Assembly (NCBI GenBank): GCA_902799015.1
Contig: CADBZI010000037.1
Coordinates: 1 to 40,763, forward strand
Source: an uncultured Lachnospiraceae bacterium
GTDB lineage: Bacteria > Bacillota > Clostridia > Lachnospirales > Lachnospiraceae
Reading direction: 5' to 3'
Length of the DNA stretch: 40,763 bases
The stretch's first letter is position 1; each line of letters starts with the position of its first letter. Under the pieces are notes generated by a model. The model had not been told where the DNA came from. It was given only the letters and a program-made list of their open reading frames with translations, and ran no database searches. Of the stretch, positions 7,799 to 17,247 are shown one piece after another. The translations under genes were made by a program, and so were the position numbers.

Positions 7799-7841
7799 GG
7801 AGCCCTGTGTATGCCTTGTACCTGGTAGGGGTGTGACTTGC
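7799..7841 (+). repeat. Half copy of a palindromic intergenic repeat
   Basis: This 43-base stretch (GGAGCCCTGTGTATGCC through GGGTGTGACTTGC) closely matches the right arm of the repeat at 11932-12046, with a handful of mismatches and one small length difference. It ends two bases before the alaS stop codon, so it would form the alaS 3' untranslated region on the minus strand. Only one arm is present, so it cannot fold into the full hairpin. Confidence 0.7.
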
Positions 7842-7843
7842 AA

Positions 7844-10483
7844 TTACTTCAACTGCTCGGCCAGCACTTTCCGGGCTTCTTCCAGTGCGGCATCTACGCC
7901 GCTCGGATCCTTGCCGCCTGCCATGGCCATGTTGGGGCGGCCGCCGCCACCGCCGCCGACCAGCTTCGCGACACCCTTGATCAGGTTGCCGGCATGCGCG
8001 CCCATCTTCTGGGCTCCATCGGTCGCGGTTGCCATCAGCTGGACTTTCCCGTCATTGACAGAAGCCAGCAGGATAACGCCTTCCTTCAGCTTCTCCTTCA
8101 GACTGTCTCCCAGCTCACGCAGGCCGTTCGCGTCTACGCCTTCCATCTTTGCCGCAAGGAAGGAGGTGCCGCCGATCTGCGTCACATTGTCCATGACATC
8201 TCCCATGGCATTTTTCGCTGCCTCACTCTTCAGGGCATCAATCTGGGCATGTGCTTCCTTCAATTCCGTCTGCAGAGCACTGATTTTATTCAGAAGATCG
8301 TCCTTGCCGGTCTTCAGCAAAGATGCCGCCTCCAGAACTTCCTTCTCCAGACCGCGGTAATACGTGATCACATTGTCGCCGGTCAGCGCTTCGATTCTTC
8401 TTACGCCGGCCGCGACACCGGACTCAGAAAGAATCTTGAAGTTCTTTATGTCAGCGGTATTCTTCACATGCGTGCCGCCGCACAGTTCCTTCGAGAATTC
8501 GCCCATCTCAACGACACGGACCTTCTCTCCGTACTTCTCGTCAAACAATGCCATCGCGCCGGTCTTCTTCGCCTCATCCAAAGACATGACTTCTGTTACG
8601 ACCGGAATCGCCTCCGCGATCTTCTCGTTGACCATGTCTTCCACCTTTGAAAGCTCTTCGGCTGTCATGGCCTGGAAATGAGAGAAGTCGAAACGCAGCC
8701 TGTGCGGGTCTACATAAGAGCCCTTCTGCTCTACATGCGCGCCAAGCACTTCCTTCAGTGCCTTCTGGCACAGGTGTGTAGCGGAATGATTGCGGCAAGT
8801 CGCCTTCCGGAGAGATTCATCCACCGTCAGCGTGACCTGATCGCCTGTTTTCAGCATGCCTTTGACAACGCTGCCGACATGGCCAATCTTTCCGCCGCGC
8901 AGATGGATCGTATCCTCTACGGCAAACTCACCCTCCGGTCCGATGATGCGTCCGTGGTCTCCGACCTGGCCGCCCATGGTTCCGTAGAAAGGAGTCGTAT
9001 CGACAACAATCGTTCCTTTTTCTCCGTCTGTCAGTGCCTGCGTCACTTCCGTCTCGCCGGCAATCGCTGTAATGGTTGACTGATCTGACAGATGATCATA
9101 CCCGTCGAATTCCGAGGTCAGTTCCACCGGAAGCGCATCGTAGACTGTCGCGTCCGCTCCCATATAGTTTGTGGTCTTGCGTGCTGCCCTGGCTCTCTCT
9201 CTTTGCTGTTTCATGCACGACGCGAACTTCTCTTCATCCACGGAGTATCCCTTCTCCTCCAGAATCTCCTTCGTCAGATCCAGCGGGAATCCGTAAGTAT
9301 CATACAGGGTAAATGCATCCTCGCCGTCCAGGATGCTGCTCCCGGTTTCCACCATTTTCTTCTCAAGGTCGGCCAGGATGGAAAGTCCCTGATCGATCGT
9401 GCGGTCAAAGTTCTCCTCCTCCTGGGAAAGCACCTTGAAGATAAACTCTTTCTTCTCTCCCAGTTCCGGGTATCCGTCCTTGGAGGTCTCAATCACGGTT
9501 CCGGACAGCTTTGACAGAAACGCGCCGTCAATTCCGAGAAGTCTTCCATGACGGGCAGCCCCTCTGATCAGGCGGCGAAGCACATAGCCTCTGCCCTCAT
9601 TGGTCGGCATGATGCCGTCTGAGATCATAAAGGTCGCAGACCGGATATGGTCCACAATTCTCCGGATGGAGACATCCTTCTTCTCGTCCTCATGGTATCT
9701 GGTATGCGCAAACTCACACACCTTATCGCGCAGCGCGACAATCGTGTCCACGTCAAACATCGAATCCACGTCCTGACATGCGACAGCAAGACGCTCCAGA
9801 CCCATACCGGTATCGATATTCTTTTGTTCCAGGGTTGTGTAGTTTCCTTTTCCGTCATTCTCGAACTGTGTGAAAACGTCGTTCCACACCTCCATATAAC
9901 GGTCACAGTCACAGCCTGGCGCGCAGGTATCCTTCCCGCAGCCGTATTTTTCTCCGCGGTCATAGTAAATCTCGGAGCAGGGACCGCACGGGCCGGCACC
10001 GTGCTCCCAGAAATTGTCTTCTTTTCCAAAACGGTAGATGCGCTCTGCCGGAATACCGATCTCCTTGTTCCAGATCTCAAAAGCCTCGTCGTCATCTACA
10101 TAGACAGACGGGTACAGACGGTCAGGATCCAGGCCCACTACCTCGGTCAGAAACTCCCAGGACCAGTGCAGTGCTTCTGTCTTGAAATAGTCTCCGAAGG
10201 AGAAATTACCCAGCATCTCAAAGAAGGTTCCGTGGCGGGCTGTCTTTCCGACGTTCTCGATATCTCCCGTACGAATACACTTCTGGCAGGTCGCCACCCT
10301 ACGTCTGGGCGGAGTCTCCGCACCGGTGAACCAGCTCTTCATAGGTGCCATTCCGGCATTGATCAAAAGAAGACTCTTGTCATTGTGCGGAACAAGCGAA
10401 AAGCTCGGCAGAACCAGGTGACCCTTGCTCGCAAAAAAGTCCAGATACATCTTTCGCAATTCATTAACACCGTATTTTTTCAT
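7844..10483 (-). CDS. alaS: Alanyl-tRNA synthetase
   Basis: 879 residues, the usual bacterial length. All domains are visible: the class II catalytic core ([78 protein letters not shown]), the tRNA recognition region, the editing domain with zinc ligands (HSATHLC, CGGTHV), and the C-terminal DHHA1 domain with a Gly-rich loop ([16 protein letters not shown]). It charges tRNA-Ala and clears Ser/Gly mischarging. It begins 20 bases after tyrS, so the two form an operon. The ATG is preceded by AAAGGTCG. No T-box-like leader lies in the short gap. Confidence 0.98.
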   Translation of the reverse strand: MKKYGVNELRKMYLDFFASKGHLVLPSFSLVPHNDKSLLLINAGMAPMKSWFTGAETPPRRRVATCQKCIRTGDIENVGKTARHGTFFEMLGNFSFGDYFKTEALHWSWEFLTEVVGLDPDRLYPSVYVDDDEAFEIWNKEIGIPAERIYRFGKEDNFWEHGAGPCGPCSEIYYDRGEKYGCGKDTCAPGCDCDRYMEVWNDVFTQFENDGKGNYTTLEQKNIDTGMGLERLAVACQDVDSMFDVDTIVALRDKVCEFAHTRYHEDEKKDVSIRRIVDHIRSATFMISDGIMPTNEGRGYVLRRLIRGAARHGRLLGIDGAFLSKLSGTVIETSKDGYPELGEKKEFIFKVLSQEEENFDRTIDQGLSILADLEKKMVETGSSILDGEDAFTLYDTYGFPLDLTKEILEEKGYSVDEEKFASCMKQQRERARAARKTTNYMGADATVYDALPVELTSEFDGYDHLSDQSTITAIAGETEVTQALTDGEKGTIVVDTTPFYGTMGGQVGDHGRIIGPEGEFAVEDTIHLRGGKIGHVGSVVKGMLKTGDQVTLTVDESLRKATCRNHSATHLCQKALKEVLGAHVEQKGSYVDPHRLRFDFSHFQAMTAEELSKVEDMVNEKIAEAIPVVTEVMSLDEAKKTGAMALFDEKYGEKVRVVEMGEFSKELCGGTHVKNTADIKNFKILSESGVAAGVRRIEALTGDNVITYYRGLEKEVLEAASLLKTGKDDLLNKISALQTELKEAHAQIDALKSEAAKNAMGDVMDNVTQIGGTSFLAAKMEGVDANGLRELGDSLKEKLKEGVILLASVNDGKVQLMATATDGAQKMGAHAGNLIKGVAKLVGGGGGGRPNMAMAGGKDPSGVDAALEEARKVLAEQLK

Positions 10484-10503
10484 GTCTCAATCGACCTTTC
10501 TTC

Positions 10504-11739
10504 TTAGAGCGCAACACGCGCGAATTTTTTCTTTCCCTTGCGAAGGACGATGCCGCCGTTTTTCAGCTTGTCCTGATCCAGAACAGCATGGACATCCGTA
10601 ACCTTTTCCTCATCCACCGTAACACCGCCCTGCTCGATATTCCTGCGGGCATCCGAGCGATTTACAGCCAGCTTTGCAGCGACCAGAGCCCCGATCAGAT
10701 CAACCTTCTCATCACGGAACGTGGACAGGTCAAGCACTACCGCCTCCAGATCATCCGTGTTCGCCCCGCCTGCCGCAAACAGCTTGCGGGCACCGTCCTG
10801 GGCCTTTTTCGCCTCTTCCTCTCCATGGATCATGGAGGTCAGCTCGTATGCAAGCACCTCCTTAACGCCATTTAATTCCTGGCCTTCCTTCTTCTCATAC
10901 TCCGCAATCTGCTCCAGCGGCAGGAAGGTAAGCAGCTTCAGGCACTTGATGACATCCTTATCGCCGACATTGCGCCAATACTGATAGAACTCATAGGGGC
11001 TTGTCTTGTCCGGATCCAGCCACACTGCGCCCTTCGCGGTCTTGCCCATCTTGTTGCCCTCGGAATTCGTCAGCAGCGTGATGGTCATTGCCTCGGAATC
11101 CGATCCCGGAATCTTTCTGCGGATCAGCTCACGGCCGGCGAGCATGTTGGACCACTGGTCATCTCCGCCGAACTGCATCCTGCAGTTATACTTCTTGTAG
11201 AGCATATAGAAGTCATAAGCCTGCATGATCATATAGTTGAACTCAAAGAAGGTCAGTCCCTTCTCCCAGCGAAGCTTATAAGCCTTTGCCGCCAGCATCT
11301 CGTTGACGGTAAAGCAGGTGCCGACCTCCCGGAGCAGATTGATGTAGTTCAGATCCATCAGCCAGTCTGCGTTATTGACCGTGATAGCCTGCCCAGGCCC
11401 GTCTCCGAATTCAATGAACCGGCTCATCTGCTTCTTAAAGCATTCACAGTTGTGCATGATCGTCTCCACCGTCATCATGGGACGGGAATCTGTTCTCCCG
11501 GAGGGATCTCCGATCATGCCTGTGCCGCCGCCCAGAAGGGCGATGGGACGGTTGCCTGCCATCTGCAGCCTCTTCATCAGGCACAGTGCCATGAAATGTC
11601 CCACGTGAAGGCTGTCTGCGGTCGGATCAAATCCAATGTAAAAGGTCGCCTTCCCGGCATTGATCATTTCGCGGATACTGTCTGCATCCGTCAGCTGTGC
11701 AAGCAGCCCTCTCGCCTGAAGTTCTTCATATACGCCCAT
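10504..11739 (-). CDS. tyrS: Tyrosyl-tRNA synthetase
   Basis: About 411 residues. A class I synthetase: the HIGH-like motif is DSLHVGHFMAL, the KMSKS-like motif is NKMGKTAKGAV, and tyrosine-binding segments (YIGFDPTA, QAYDFYMLY, GGDDQWSNM) are present. The C-terminal S4-type RNA-binding domain begins around residue 345 (LVAAKLAVNRSDARRNIEQGGV). The start at 11739 follows AAAGGTG by about ten bases, and an in-frame start ten codons upstream has no such support. Transcription probably begins near 11855, giving a leader of about 115 bases. alaS follows on the same transcript. Confidence 0.97.
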   Translation of the reverse strand: MGVYEELQARGLLAQLTDADSIREMINAGKATFYIGFDPTADSLHVGHFMALCLMKRLQMAGNRPIALLGGGTGMIGDPSGRTDSRPMMTVETIMHNCECFKKQMSRFIEFGDGPGQAITVNNADWLMDLNYINLLREVGTCFTVNEMLAAKAYKLRWEKGLTFFEFNYMIMQAYDFYMLYKKYNCRMQFGGDDQWSNMLAGRELIRRKIPGSDSEAMTITLLTNSEGNKMGKTAKGAVWLDPDKTSPYEFYQYWRNVGDKDVIKCLKLLTFLPLEQIAEYEKKEGQELNGVKEVLAYELTSMIHGEEEAKKAQDGARKLFAAGGANTDDLEAVVLDLSTFRDEKVDLIGALVAAKLAVNRSDARRNIEQGGVTVDEEKVTDVHAVLDQDKLKNGGIVLRKGKKKFARVAL

Positions 11740-11861
11740 AGTATTATTCACCTTTCTGTGTTTTATCATTCAGGTTCACGGTCATCCTTGCACGGGCCGC
11801 GGCCTGGCTGCTCCTTCGCGGAGCCATTTCAAATCTGCATCTGCATTCACAAACAGAAAAT

Positions 11862-11890
11862 AGTATACAAACCGCATCTGGAAAAATCAA
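11862..11890 (-). promoter_or_regulatory. Promoter of tyrS-alaS
   Basis: On the minus strand, TTGATT (11890-11885) and TATACT (11867-11862) are separated by exactly 17 bases, a strong housekeeping match. The leader downstream holds one small hairpin (GGCTCC/GGAGC, around 11810-11826) but no T-box sequence. Confidence 0.75.
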
Positions 11891-11931
11891 GTGATACCGT
11901 GCCCAATCAGGGGCCAGGCTGCCGAAGCTCT

Positions 11932-12046
11932 GCAGGTCACACCCTTCCCAATACCTGCGGCGCACAGGGCTCCTTCGCTGCGACCCCCAAAAGTCTCCGC
12001 TCAGAAGCCCTGTGTACGCCTTGTGTCTGGTCAGGGTGTGACCTGC
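11932..12046. repeat. 115-base imperfect palindromic repeat element with 14-base perfect ends
   Basis: The ends are perfect inverted repeats: GCAGGTCACACCCT at 11932-11945 and its complement at 12033-12046. Inside them, CACAGGGC (11963-11970) pairs with GCCCTGTG (12007-12014), so the whole unit folds into a long imperfect hairpin. It lies between the divergent tyrS and rnhA promoters, outside both predicted transcripts, and half of it recurs at 7799-7841. It codes for nothing visible. It resembles REP/BIME-like or MITE-like intergenic elements. Outside the element, the rest of 11740-12162 holds only the two promoters and the tyrS leader. Confidence 0.7.
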
Positions 12047-12100
12047 GGCGCCGAAGTCTACACGCAACCGGAAATTGTCACACCCACCGGAGCTGCGGGA

Positions 12101-12129
12101 TTGCCTGAGACGGCAGAATCATTTACAAT
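12101..12129 (+). promoter_or_regulatory. Promoter of rnhA-DAHP synthase
   Basis: TTGCCT (12101-12106) and TACAAT (12124-12129) are separated by 17 bases and lie 34 bases before the rnhA ATG. Plausible housekeeping promoter, from sequence only. Confidence 0.6.
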
Positions 12130-12162
12130 AGGAAAATAATTGTTCTGAGAGGCACCTTACCT

Positions 12163-12687
12163 ATGGAGAAACCTGTTGTAACCATCTACACGGACGGCGC
12201 TGCTCGCGGCAACCCGGAAGGGCCGGGCGGCTACGGCGCGATCCTTGAATATATCGATTCCGGCGGACAGCTTCACACAAAGGAGCTCTCCCAGGGATAT
12301 GAGAAGACCACAAACAACCGGATGGAGCTGATGGGCGCCATCGCAGCGCTCGAGGCGCTGAACAGGCCCTGCACAGTCAGCCTGTGGTCGGACTCAAAGT
12401 ATCTGATCAGCGCTTTCAATGAACACTGGCTCGAAAACTGGGTCCGGAAAAACTGGATGCGGACCAAAAAAGAGCCGGTCAAAAACGTTGATCTGTGGAA
12501 ACGACTTCTTGCGGCAGCCGCGCCCCATACCATCTCCTGGTTCTGGGTAAAAGGGCACAGCGGCATGCCTCAGAACGAACGCTGCGACGCACTCGCAACA
12601 GCAGCGGCAGACTCCAAGGATCTGATACCCGATCCCGGTCTGATCAAAGAAAACGCGTCAGAAACGCCGGCGATGTTCCGGAATTAA
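12163..12687 (+). CDS. rnhA: Ribonuclease HI
   Basis: 174 residues. It degrades the RNA strand of RNA-DNA hybrids in the cytoplasm. The catalytic set is complete: Asp11 ([10 protein letters not shown]), Glu55 ([10 protein letters not shown]), Asp77 (WSDSKYLI), His132 ([11 protein letters not shown]) and Asp142 (CDALA). The basic handle ([13 protein letters not shown]) is present, as in E. coli RNase HI. About 25 extra residues at the C-terminus have no recognised role. The ribosome binding site is modest (GAGAGG). It is the first gene of a two-gene plus-strand unit, with a promoter 34 bases upstream. Confidence 0.96.
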   Translation: MEKPVVTIYTDGAARGNPEGPGGYGAILEYIDSGGQLHTKELSQGYEKTTNNRMELMGAIAALEALNRPCTVSLWSDSKYLISAFNEHWLENWVRKNWMRTKKEPVKNVDLWKRLLAAAAPHTISWFWVKGHSGMPQNERCDALATAAADSKDLIPDPGLIKENASETPAMFRN

Positions 12688-12698
12688 GGAGAGCAATC

Positions 12699-13736
12699 AT
12701 GTCAATGCATTTTGAAAAGAAACTGCCGGTTCCCGCGGAGATCAAGGCTGCCTATCCTCTCTCCGAAAGATCCAGGCAGGTTAAGTTAAAACGCGATCAG
12801 CAGATCCGGGATATCTTTACGGGAAAAAGCGACCGGTTCCTTCTGATTATCGGTCCGTGCAGCGCAGACCGCGAGGATGCTGTTCTGGAATATCTCGACC
12901 GGCTGGCTGCAGTACAGGAAAAGGTGGAAGACCGGATTCTGATCATTCCCCGGATCTATACAAACAAGCCAAGAACGAACGGGAAGGGATACATGGGACT
13001 GCTGCATCAGCCGGATCCGTCTGAAAAGCCGGATCTTCTGGCCGGTATCATCGCGATCCGTGAATTGCATATGCGTTCGATCGAACAGACCGGCCTGACG
13101 GCCGCGGATGAAATGCTTTATCCGGAAAATTACCGCTACCTGGATGATGTGCTTAGCTATGTCGCGGTAGGCGCCCGCTCTGTGGAGGATCAGCAGCACC
13201 GCATGACAGTATCCGGAATGGATATTCCGGCTGGTATGAAGAATCCGACCAGCGGAGATCTGCGTGTCATGTTCAACTCCATTATCGCAGCCCAGGCAAG
13301 GCACAACTTCATCTACAGAGGATGGGATGTGACATCAGACGGAAATGAGCTTGCTCATGTCGTTCTGCGCGGCTCAGTCAATAAGCACGGAAATTGTCTT
13401 CCGAATTATCATTATGAAGATCTGCTTCTCACGGAAAGGCTGTATGATCAGTACGACCTGAAGAATCCCGCGATCATCGTAGACTGCAACCACGCAAATT
13501 CCAATAAGCAGGCACAGGAGCAGATCCGGATCTCTCATGAGGTGCTGCACAGCCGCTCCTGCAACCCGGATCTGAAGAAGCTGGTCAAGGGACTGATGAT
13601 CGAGAGCTATCTGGTCAGCGGCAGGCAGGACATCGTCGGCGGCGAGGGACATGTCTACGGCAAGTCCATCACCGATCCGTGCCTGGGATGGGAAGAATCC
13701 GAAGCGCTGATCCTGGATCTGTACGAGCGCCTGTAA
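12699..13736 (+). CDS. 3-deoxy-7-phosphoheptulonate (DAHP) synthase, class I (AroF/G/H type)
   Basis: 345 residues. It condenses phosphoenolpyruvate and erythrose 4-phosphate in the first step of aromatic amino acid synthesis. Class I features: LLIIGPCSAD, IPRIYTNKPRTNGKGYMGL, VGARSVEDQQHR, GMDIPAGMKNPTSGD, VLRGSVNKHGNCLPNY, IVDCNHANSNKQ and GQRDIVGGEG-like residues near the end (SGRQDIVGGEGHVYGKSITDPC is spread over about 305-326). An N-terminal extension of about 45 residues, typical of feedback-regulated AroF/G/H forms, is present; which amino acid inhibits it cannot be told. The ATG at 12699 follows AAGGAG. It begins 11 bases after rnhA, so the two are co-transcribed. Confidence 0.95.
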   Translation: MSMHFEKKLPVPAEIKAAYPLSERSRQVKLKRDQQIRDIFTGKSDRFLLIIGPCSADREDAVLEYLDRLAAVQEKVEDRILIIPRIYTNKPRTNGKGYMGLLHQPDPSEKPDLLAGIIAIRELHMRSIEQTGLTAADEMLYPENYRYLDDVLSYVAVGARSVEDQQHRMTVSGMDIPAGMKNPTSGDLRVMFNSIIAAQARHNFIYRGWDVTSDGNELAHVVLRGSVNKHGNCLPNYHYEDLLLTERLYDQYDLKNPAIIVDCNHANSNKQAQEQIRISHEVLHSRSCNPDLKKLVKGLMIESYLVSGRQDIVGGEGHVYGKSITDPCLGWEESEALILDLYERL

Positions 13737-13762
13737 ACAGACAAGACAGCCGCCCCAGCCTT

Positions 13763-15481
13763 CTATGTCTGCTGTGACCAGTCGCAGCGGCGGCGGGAGA
13801 GATTCGGATTATAGGCAGGATCTCCTTCTCTGAGGATGCGCGCACGCTTCTTCCTGAACAGGGCCTGCTCTTCGGCGAACCGTTTTTTCTTTTCTTTTGT
13901 ATCTTCTCCTCCGCGGGTCAGGGACTCATGGTGAATCATCACAGCCGCAGGCTCCAGGATGATGCGGTATCCATGCTCTCCCAGGCTCAGGCAGAAGTCC
14001 ACATCGCCGAGTGCGACGCTGTATTCGTCCGGAAAGCCTCCCACCGCAAGGAATGCCTCCCGCTTTACCATCATACAGGCCGCAGTCACTGCGCTCATAT
14101 CCTGTGTCAGAACCGCGCGGCCCATATAGCCGGGGTCTTCCCCGTTTTCCGCCACCATCATGGAACCTGCATATCCCATAAGTCCGACTACAATGCCGGC
14201 GGACTGTACCCTTCCGTCCGGATACAAAAGCTTCGGGCCGGCAGCTCCAACCTCCGGTCTTGCCACCTGCGCGAGCAGGCGTTCGATCCAGTCTCCGGAG
14301 CGTACCGTCACATCGTTATTCATCAATATAAGATATTCACCCTTCGCTCTTCTGACGCCCTCATTGATGACTTTCGAAAAATGAAACTCGTGCGGATACC
14401 GTACAATCTTCGCTTCCTTGTTTTCCTCCAGCTTCCTGTACAGTGCGAACGTTGGCTTCTGTACGGAGTTGTTCTCCACCACAATGATCTCGATGTTCTT
14501 CCAGGTTGAGCGGGTTCGGATCGAGAGGATACAGTTTTCAAGAACCGAGGCATTGTCTTTGTTGGGAATCACAATCGATACAAGCGGCTCTTTCGGAATT
14601 TCATACGCGACATGAAAGGTTCCTTCGATCGGACCATCCTCTGCCATCCCCCTGCATCCGCTCTCTTCCAGATCCTTCTCCAGGGCTTTGCGCATCCTCT
14701 CATTCAGGACGTCCTGTTCCGGAGAGGAATCCACTTCCTTCCGGACATGACACAGTACTTTCGGCACATGCCTTACCCCTCCCATGGAAGATGCGATCCG
14801 CATGCAGCGCAGTGTAAAAAGATAGCAGAACGCAGGATCGGAAAGACGGTGCTCCGTAGGCATCCGGTCTTTGGCTCCGTCCGCGTAGAGGCTTCGGATG
14901 ATGCCGACCCGTACCAGAAGCGGCCGGTCTATGTAATTAAACGCTCTCAGATAGTCCGGATTGTAATCCGGCTTGAACAAAGGATCCGAATAGATCAGCC
15001 CCCCTTCTGAGGGCACATAGGAATCCGTATCTGTATAAACCGCGTCCGCGCCGTCCTGGAGGGCAAGAATCATTTCAAAGACAGCATTTCTCTCCAGGAG
15101 ATCTCCCGGTCTGACAAAGGTCAGATAATCGTCATCCCCGATCCGGGAATGCAAAGCCTGAGCCGGAAAAACCAGAGGATAGGTCGAAGCCTTTACGGAC
15201 CGCAGCGTGTCCGCGCGCATCTGTGCGGACAGTCCTTCGCCGGCACCGCTTTTCGTTTCCGCCAGCATAACATAGACCTTCGGCATCCTTTCCAGGTGAA
15301 GCTTCTTCTGGTAGCCTGCCTGGACAGAGGAGATCTGCTGCCTCTGAACCCATTTCTGATAATCAAATGACCGGTCGCGCACTTTCTCCACCGCGTGTGC
15401 AGCAAACTCCTTCACGCCGCGTTCTCTCAGATAGCGCAGTCCTTTCCTGGCTGCAGGTTCGTGTTTTTTCTCTGAATCCAT
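13763..15481 (-). CDS. Glycosyltransferase family 2 protein with degenerate first half
   Basis: About 572 residues, predicted cytoplasmic. The C half (about 260-480) is a standard GT-A fold GT2 domain: LVSIVIPNKDNASVLENCI, IIVVENNSV, KGEYLILMNNDVTV, GAAGPKLLYPDGRVQSAG, and DVDFCLSLGEHGYRIILEP near the base region. The N half keeps the late part of a second GT2 domain (DAVYTDTDSY, PLFKPDYNPDYLRAFNYI) but lacks a clear nucleotide-binding start. This architecture is common in rhamnan-type or other surface polysaccharide clusters. The ATG at 15481 follows GAGGA by six bases. It is the last gene of the minus-strand cluster and converges on the DAHP synthase gene with 26 bases between stops. Confidence 0.88.
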   Translation of the reverse strand: MDSEKKHEPAARKGLRYLRERGVKEFAAHAVEKVRDRSFDYQKWVQRQQISSVQAGYQKKLHLERMPKVYVMLAETKSGAGEGLSAQMRADTLRSVKASTYPLVFPAQALHSRIGDDDYLTFVRPGDLLERNAVFEMILALQDGADAVYTDTDSYVPSEGGLIYSDPLFKPDYNPDYLRAFNYIDRPLLVRVGIIRSLYADGAKDRMPTEHRLSDPAFCYLFTLRCMRIASSMGGVRHVPKVLCHVRKEVDSSPEQDVLNERMRKALEKDLEESGCRGMAEDGPIEGTFHVAYEIPKEPLVSIVIPNKDNASVLENCILSIRTRSTWKNIEIIVVENNSVQKPTFALYRKLEENKEAKIVRYPHEFHFSKVINEGVRRAKGEYLILMNNDVTVRSGDWIERLLAQVARPEVGAAGPKLLYPDGRVQSAGIVVGLMGYAGSMMVAENGEDPGYMGRAVLTQDMSAVTAACMMVKREAFLAVGGFPDEYSVALGDVDFCLSLGEHGYRIILEPAAVMIHHESLTRGGEDTKEKKKRFAEEQALFRKKRARILREGDPAYNPNLSRRRCDWSQQT

Positions 15482-15501
15482 GCTGTTTCCTCTTTTCTGT
15501 C

Positions 15502-17115
15502 TCACAGATGCAGATACTGCCGGTACGGCTTTCTGTCTTCCCGAAGTTCGTCTTTTGCGGTCCAGCTTCTGCCCACAAGAGTCAGATTCGGATTGTAGAA
15601 GGGATCTCCTTTTTCCAGCTCCGCCTGCCACCGGTGGACAAAGATCCGGATCTCCTCGTGGAAGCGTGCTACCTTCTGCGGAGTGTCCTCACTGCCGCGG
15701 GAAGCCGATTCATCGTGCAGGAGGCAGGCCTGCGGACACATCAGAATTCTCAGGCCTTCTGAGCGAAGACGCATGCACAGATCAACATCGTTAAATGTAA
15801 CCGCCAGGGACTCATCCATTCCTCCGACCCCTTTGTAAAAGCTGGTCTTTAACAGCATGCAGGCGCCTGTAACGGCACTGACATTATGCGTATGGGAAAA
15901 CACCAGTTCCGAAAACGGCTCCATTGGCTCTGCGGGGGATTCTCCTTCCCAGGCATGACCCGCGATTCCTCCATGGCCCAGAATAATCCCGGCATGCTGC
16001 ACTCTGTTGTCCGGATACAGCAAAAGCGCGCCGACAGCGCCGACACAAGGCTTTGATGCCAGCGCATACATCCGGGCAATACTCTCCGGCTCCAGAATAC
16101 AGGTGTCATTGTTCAGGAGCAGAAGGTATTCTCCTTTTGCGAAGGCGGCGCCGTGATTGTTGATTGCGGAATAATTGAAAGGCTTATCCCATGTCAGAAC
16201 CCGGATCCGGGCATCGGATGCCTCCAGTTCACGATACAGTGCAAAGGTCTCTTCCTCTTCGGAGTGATTCTCCAGAATCAGGATCTCAAGATTGCTCCAG
16301 GTGTTTACCGTAAGCAGCGAATCCACACAGCGCCTCAGATCCGCAGCATGATCCTTGTTCGGAATCAAAACACTGATCAGAGGCCTCTCCATGGGAGAGG
16401 GCTGCACACATTCTTCCCTGTCGGAAGGCTGCACATCATACTCTGCCGCGTCATGATACAGAACCTTCGGAATATGTGCGATGGATACCGTCTCCTTTTC
16501 CCCCTCCCGATTTCTAAGGCAGACCTTTTTCAGAAACCGGTAAAATGCATCTGTTCCGAAATCAGGTCCGGATGCCTCGCGCGCCAGATCCGCGCGCACC
16601 AGAACGACATTTCCCATATAGTTTGCGCAGGACAGAAGGTCCGGATCAAAATCAGGGCGGAAGGAAGGATGGCATTTGTGTCCGTCTTCTCCGATCACAT
16701 CCGAATCAAAATAGATCAGTCCGATGTCCTGCCCGTCCTCCTCTGACAGACGCCGGGCACACTCCCACAGCAGGTTGGGACTGATGGTGCACGGTCCGTT
16801 CACAGCCAGGATGAATTCGGCCAGCGGTTCTTTTTTCAATGCGGTAAAGTTCCTGTAAATCTGCAGGTTCAGCGACTGAAAAAAGGGAGTACGGTCTTTC
16901 GCTTCCATCGAGGCGATCACGCCGATCCTCGGCTGATGAGAAAGCGGGGTCTTCTCCATCTTCTGATAATCATGGGAAGACAGACGATTCCGGCTGAGCC
17001 ATTGCGCATAGGAAACCTCTCCTGGCTCCCTCCCCAGGAGTCTGTCCGCAGCCAGAATCGCGCCGGATCGTATTCCGTGATCCCTTACATAAGAAACTGC
17101 CTGACTCAATTTCAT
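15502..17115 (-). CDS. Glycosyltransferase family 2 protein, paralogue of the gene at 13763
   Basis: About 537 residues, with the same layout as its downstream neighbour. An N-terminal segment contains WLSRNRLSSHDYQKM, then a worn first GT2 half (LIYFDSDVI, PSFRPDFDPDLLSCANYMGN). A complete GT2 domain follows (about 245-470: PLISVLIPNKDHAADLRRCV, ILILENHSEEE, KGEYLLLLNNDTCI, VGALLLYPDNRVQHAGII, FNDVDLCMRLRSEG). The likely role is adding sugars to a lipid-linked surface polysaccharide. The start at 17115 follows AAGGAG by eight bases. The shared architecture with 13763-15481 suggests an old tandem duplication. Donor sugar unknown. Confidence 0.88.
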   Translation of the reverse strand: MKLSQAVSYVRDHGIRSGAILAADRLLGREPGEVSYAQWLSRNRLSSHDYQKMEKTPLSHQPRIGVIASMEAKDRTPFFQSLNLQIYRNFTALKKEPLAEFILAVNGPCTISPNLLWECARRLSEEDGQDIGLIYFDSDVIGEDGHKCHPSFRPDFDPDLLSCANYMGNVVLVRADLAREASGPDFGTDAFYRFLKKVCLRNREGEKETVSIAHIPKVLYHDAAEYDVQPSDREECVQPSPMERPLISVLIPNKDHAADLRRCVDSLLTVNTWSNLEILILENHSEEEETFALYRELEASDARIRVLTWDKPFNYSAINNHGAAFAKGEYLLLLNNDTCILEPESIARMYALASKPCVGAVGALLLYPDNRVQHAGIILGHGGIAGHAWEGESPAEPMEPFSELVFSHTHNVSAVTGACMLLKTSFYKGVGGMDESLAVTFNDVDLCMRLRSEGLRILMCPQACLLHDESASRGSEDTPQKVARFHEEIRIFVHRWQAELEKGDPFYNPNLTLVGRSWTAKDELREDRKPYRQYLHL

Positions 17116-17136
17116 ATTCCGTACTCCTTCACAATT

Positions 17137-17159
17137 CAAGTCTGCCTCCGGCAGACTTG
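17137..17159. repeat. Perfect 10-bp hairpin in a GC-rich intergenic stretch
   Basis: CAAGTCTGCC, loop TCC, GGCAGACTTG. It lies in the 132-base gap (17116-17247) between the GT2/GT4 fusion and the next GT2 gene. The rest of the gap is GC-rich with several short inverted pieces and no open frame of note. No T-run follows, so it is not a usual terminator. It looks like an intergenic palindromic repeat, but no second copy was seen in this window. Confidence 0.5.
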
Positions 17160-17247
17160 CGGCCGATCGTACGACGCAGCGCTCGTCTTCCTCCGTGCGC
17201 TCGCGGCATCCTCCGAAGGCTGCATCACACAGCCCGCTGTCAGACCT

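Noticed and set aside
11740-12162. T-box riboswitch upstream of tyrS
   Set aside because: The conserved GGTGGNACCGCG-like block is absent, no specifier stem or terminator/antiterminator pair was found, and the predicted leader is only about 115 bases.
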